64,000 nt of DNA from contig JAQGJK010000017.1 in the NCBI GenBank assembly GCA_028290665.1, forward strand, positions 53,169-117,168. The letters are read 5' to 3'. The stretch's first letter is position 1; each line of letters begins with the position of its first letter. The position numbers and the translations under genes were made by a program. Source of the stretch: Devosia sp. (GTDB lineage Bacteria > Pseudomonadota > Alphaproteobacteria > Rhizobiales > Devosiaceae). Below, piece by piece: positions 62,785-64,000 of the stretch. A model generated the notes under the pieces. It saw only the letters and a list, made by a program, of their open reading frames with translations, was not told the DNA's origin and made no database searches.

Positions 62785-62868
62785 CTAAGCCAGCAGCGTC
62801 CCTCCGTCCGCCATCTGCAGTCGGGTGGTAAAATACCAATAGGCTGCGGTGGGGCGGGGGTTGGTCAT
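62785..62868 (-). CDS. Leader peptide with Tyr-Trp-Tyr-Phe run (aromatic attenuator)
   Basis: A 27-codon frame from ATG 62868 to TAG 62785-62787. It reads MTNPRPTAA, then Tyr-Trp-Tyr-Phe (codons TAT TGG TAT TTT, 62841-62830), then TTRLQMADGGTLLA. Four consecutive aromatic codons cover all three products of the pathway whose first enzyme is encoded downstream. This is the layout of ribosome-mediated attenuators: leader peptide, control codons, then a terminator in the 5' leader. The segment GGCGG around codons 20-21 could pair with the CCGCC left arm of the terminator as an antiterminator. No strong ribosome site is visible before the ATG. Translation is inferred, not shown. Confidence 0.72.
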   Translation of the reverse strand: MTNPRPTAAYWYFTTRLQMADGGTLLA

Positions 62869-62930
62869 GCGGTGTGTGTAGCGCAGGTTCTTGGCGTTGT
62901 CATCCGGGATGATGGCTAAATGCTCAAGAC

Positions 62931-62980
62931 GGCCCCTCACCCTGTCCCTCTCCCCGCTGGCGGGTAGAGGGGACGTTGGG
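62931..62980. repeat. Palindromic intergenic repeat, copy D
   Basis: GGCCCCTCACCCTGTCCCTC on the left, with CCGCTGGCGGG in the centre and AGAGGGGACG on the right. A shortened relative of copies A and C, lying between uvrC and the DAHP synthase leader. Confidence 0.55.
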
Positions 62981-62996
62981 GCGGACGTTTCGGCTA

Positions 62997-64000
62997 CTAG
63001 CCCGCCCGGTTGAAGTGGTCGTACACCAGTTGGGCCATCTGGCCTGAGATGCCGGGGACCGAGGCGAGGTCGAGGAGGGAGGCGCGGCCGACGGCTTTGG
63101 CGGAGCCGAAATGGTTGAGCAGGGCGCGCTTGCGGGTGGGGCCGATGCCGTCGATTTCGTCGAGCGGGTTGCGGATGAGGTCTTTCTTGCGCTTGGCGCG
63201 GTGGGTGCCGATGGCGAAGCGGTGGGCTTCGTCGCGGAGGCGCTGGACATAATACAGCACCGGATCGCGATGCGGCAGCATGAACGGCTCGCGGCCCTCC
63301 ATGAAGAATTTCTCGCGACCGGCGTCGCGGTCTTCGCCCTTGGCGATGCCGATGAAGGTGACTTCCTTTTGGAGATTGAGCTCGGCAATGACGCCGCGGA
63401 CGGCGCTAAGCTGGCCGGCGCCGCCGTCGATGAACACCACATCGGGCCAGTCGGGCATGCCGCCGACATCCTCGGTGTCGGTCGGGCTTTCGGTGGACAG
63501 GCGGGTGAAGCGGCGGGTCAGGACTTCGCGCATCATGCCAAAATCGTCGCCGGCAGAGATGTCGGATTTGATGTTGAAGGTGCGGTAGTGCTTTTTGGAA
63601 AAGCCTTCCTCGCCCGCCACGATCATGGCGCCAACGGCGTTAGTGCCCGAAATGTGGGAGTTGTCATAGACTTCGATGCGGCGGGGCGGCTCGTCGAGGC
63701 CAAAGCAATTGGCGACGCCCTCCAGAAGGGTGCGGTTGGTGGCGCCTTCGGCGAGTTGGCGGCCGAGGGCTTCGCGGGCGTTGTTGAGTGCGTGGTTGAC
63801 CAGGTCGCGCTTTTCGCCACGGCGCGGCTGTTCGATATAGACGCGGCGGCCGGCGCGAGAGCTGAGGGCCTCCGCCATGACGTCGGGTTCGGCGAGGTCA
63901 TGGCTGATCAGGACGAGGCGGGCCGGAGTGCGGTTTTCGTAGAACTGGCCGATGAAGGCTTCGAGCACTTCGGCGTCGGTCAGGCTGGCATCGGCGCGCG
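62997..64000 (-). CDS. uvrC: UvrABC system protein C (partial; N-terminus beyond the window)
   Basis: The frame stays open to the window edge, so only the last about 334 residues are seen; internal start codons such as the one at 63968 are not the true start. Visible: [16 protein letters not shown] (the UVR/RNase H-like boundary), [67 protein letters not shown], and the C-terminal helix-hairpin-helix pair [18 protein letters not shown] and [16 protein letters not shown]. It makes the dual incision in nucleotide excision repair. Confidence 0.96.
   Translation of the reverse strand, partial: RADASLTDAEVLEAFIGQFYENRTPARLVLISHDLAEPDVMAEALSSRAGRRVYIEQPRRGEKRDLVNHALNNAREALGRQLAEGATNRTLLEGVANCFGLDEPPRRIEVYDNSHISGTNAVGAMIVAGEEGFSKKHYRTFNIKSDISAGDDFGMMREVLTRRFTRLSTESPTDTEDVGGMPDWPDVVFIDGGAGQLSAVRGVIAELNLQKEVTFIGIAKGEDRDAGREKFFMEGREPFMLPHRDPVLYYVQRLRDEAHRFAIGTHRAKRKKDLIRNPLDEIDGIGPTRKRALLNHFGSAKAVGRASLLDLASVPGISGQMAQLVYDHFNRAG

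Overview
This window is a GC-rich chromosomal segment of an alphaproteobacterium, most likely a Hyphomicrobiales member of the Devosia type. That placement is inferred from gene order (tRNA-Trp, secE, nusG, rplKAJL, rpoBC, then rpsL-rpsG-fusA-tuf, S10, spc and alpha operons in one block), from the pgsA-moaD-moaE linkage, and from the dense, often ATGA-coupled coding. No database search was possible, so the genus is not certain.

Layout: positions 1-690 hold decayed DNA: the tail of a serralysin/RTX-type secreted protein and the tail of a tyrosine integrase in one frame. Positions 764-7266 carry a Sel1-repeat protein, a UDP-glucuronate 4-epimerase-like enzyme overlapping a DUF1345 membrane protein, a class III alcohol dehydrogenase, an Ala/Pro-repeat lipoprotein and a lipoprotein polysaccharide deacetylase. 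Positions 7263-14870 hold rlmB, three tRNA genes (Tyr, Gly, Trp), an OafA-like acyltransferase, a LysR regulator with a neat T-N11-A box, a DUF1127 peptide, a membrane protein, and a UDP-xylose-synthase-like/GT90 glycosyltransferase pair. Positions 15002-47239 are the transcription and translation superblock: secE-nusG, rplKAJL, rpoBC, two tandem secreted YbjN-like genes on the minus strand, the str operon, the S10/spc operons through secY-adk, and rpsM-rpsK-rpoA-rplQ. Strong hairpins punctuate it, including a terminator only about 20 nt before rpsJ. Positions 47397-64000 hold housekeeping and accessory genes: an SDR reductase, ruvX, an ECF42-type sigma factor with three DGPF/YCII genes, prs, pgeF, a MidA-like methyltransferase, lgt, ubiK-like, a phosphoesterase, a third YbjN protein, proC, a CsaA-like protein, a MarR regulator, ilvE, moaE, moaD, pgsA, DAHP synthase and the 3' part of uvrC.

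The most interesting signals are these. (1) A 27-codon leader peptide with a Tyr-Trp-Tyr-Phe run, followed by a rho-independent terminator, lies upstream of the DAHP synthase gene. It looks like a transcription attenuator sensing all three aromatic amino acids. (2) Three near-identical ECF-type promoters, each with a 17-nt spacer, lie one in front of each DGPF gene beside the ECF42-like sigma gene. (3) S12 has Arg at position 88, where streptomycin-sensitive bacteria have Lys. (4) A strong terminator lies directly before the S10 operon with no room for a promoter after it. (5) Dispersed palindromic repeats occur in the last 8 kb, two of them flanking the DAHP synthase gene. No rRNA gene, CRISPR array or intact insertion sequence was seen.
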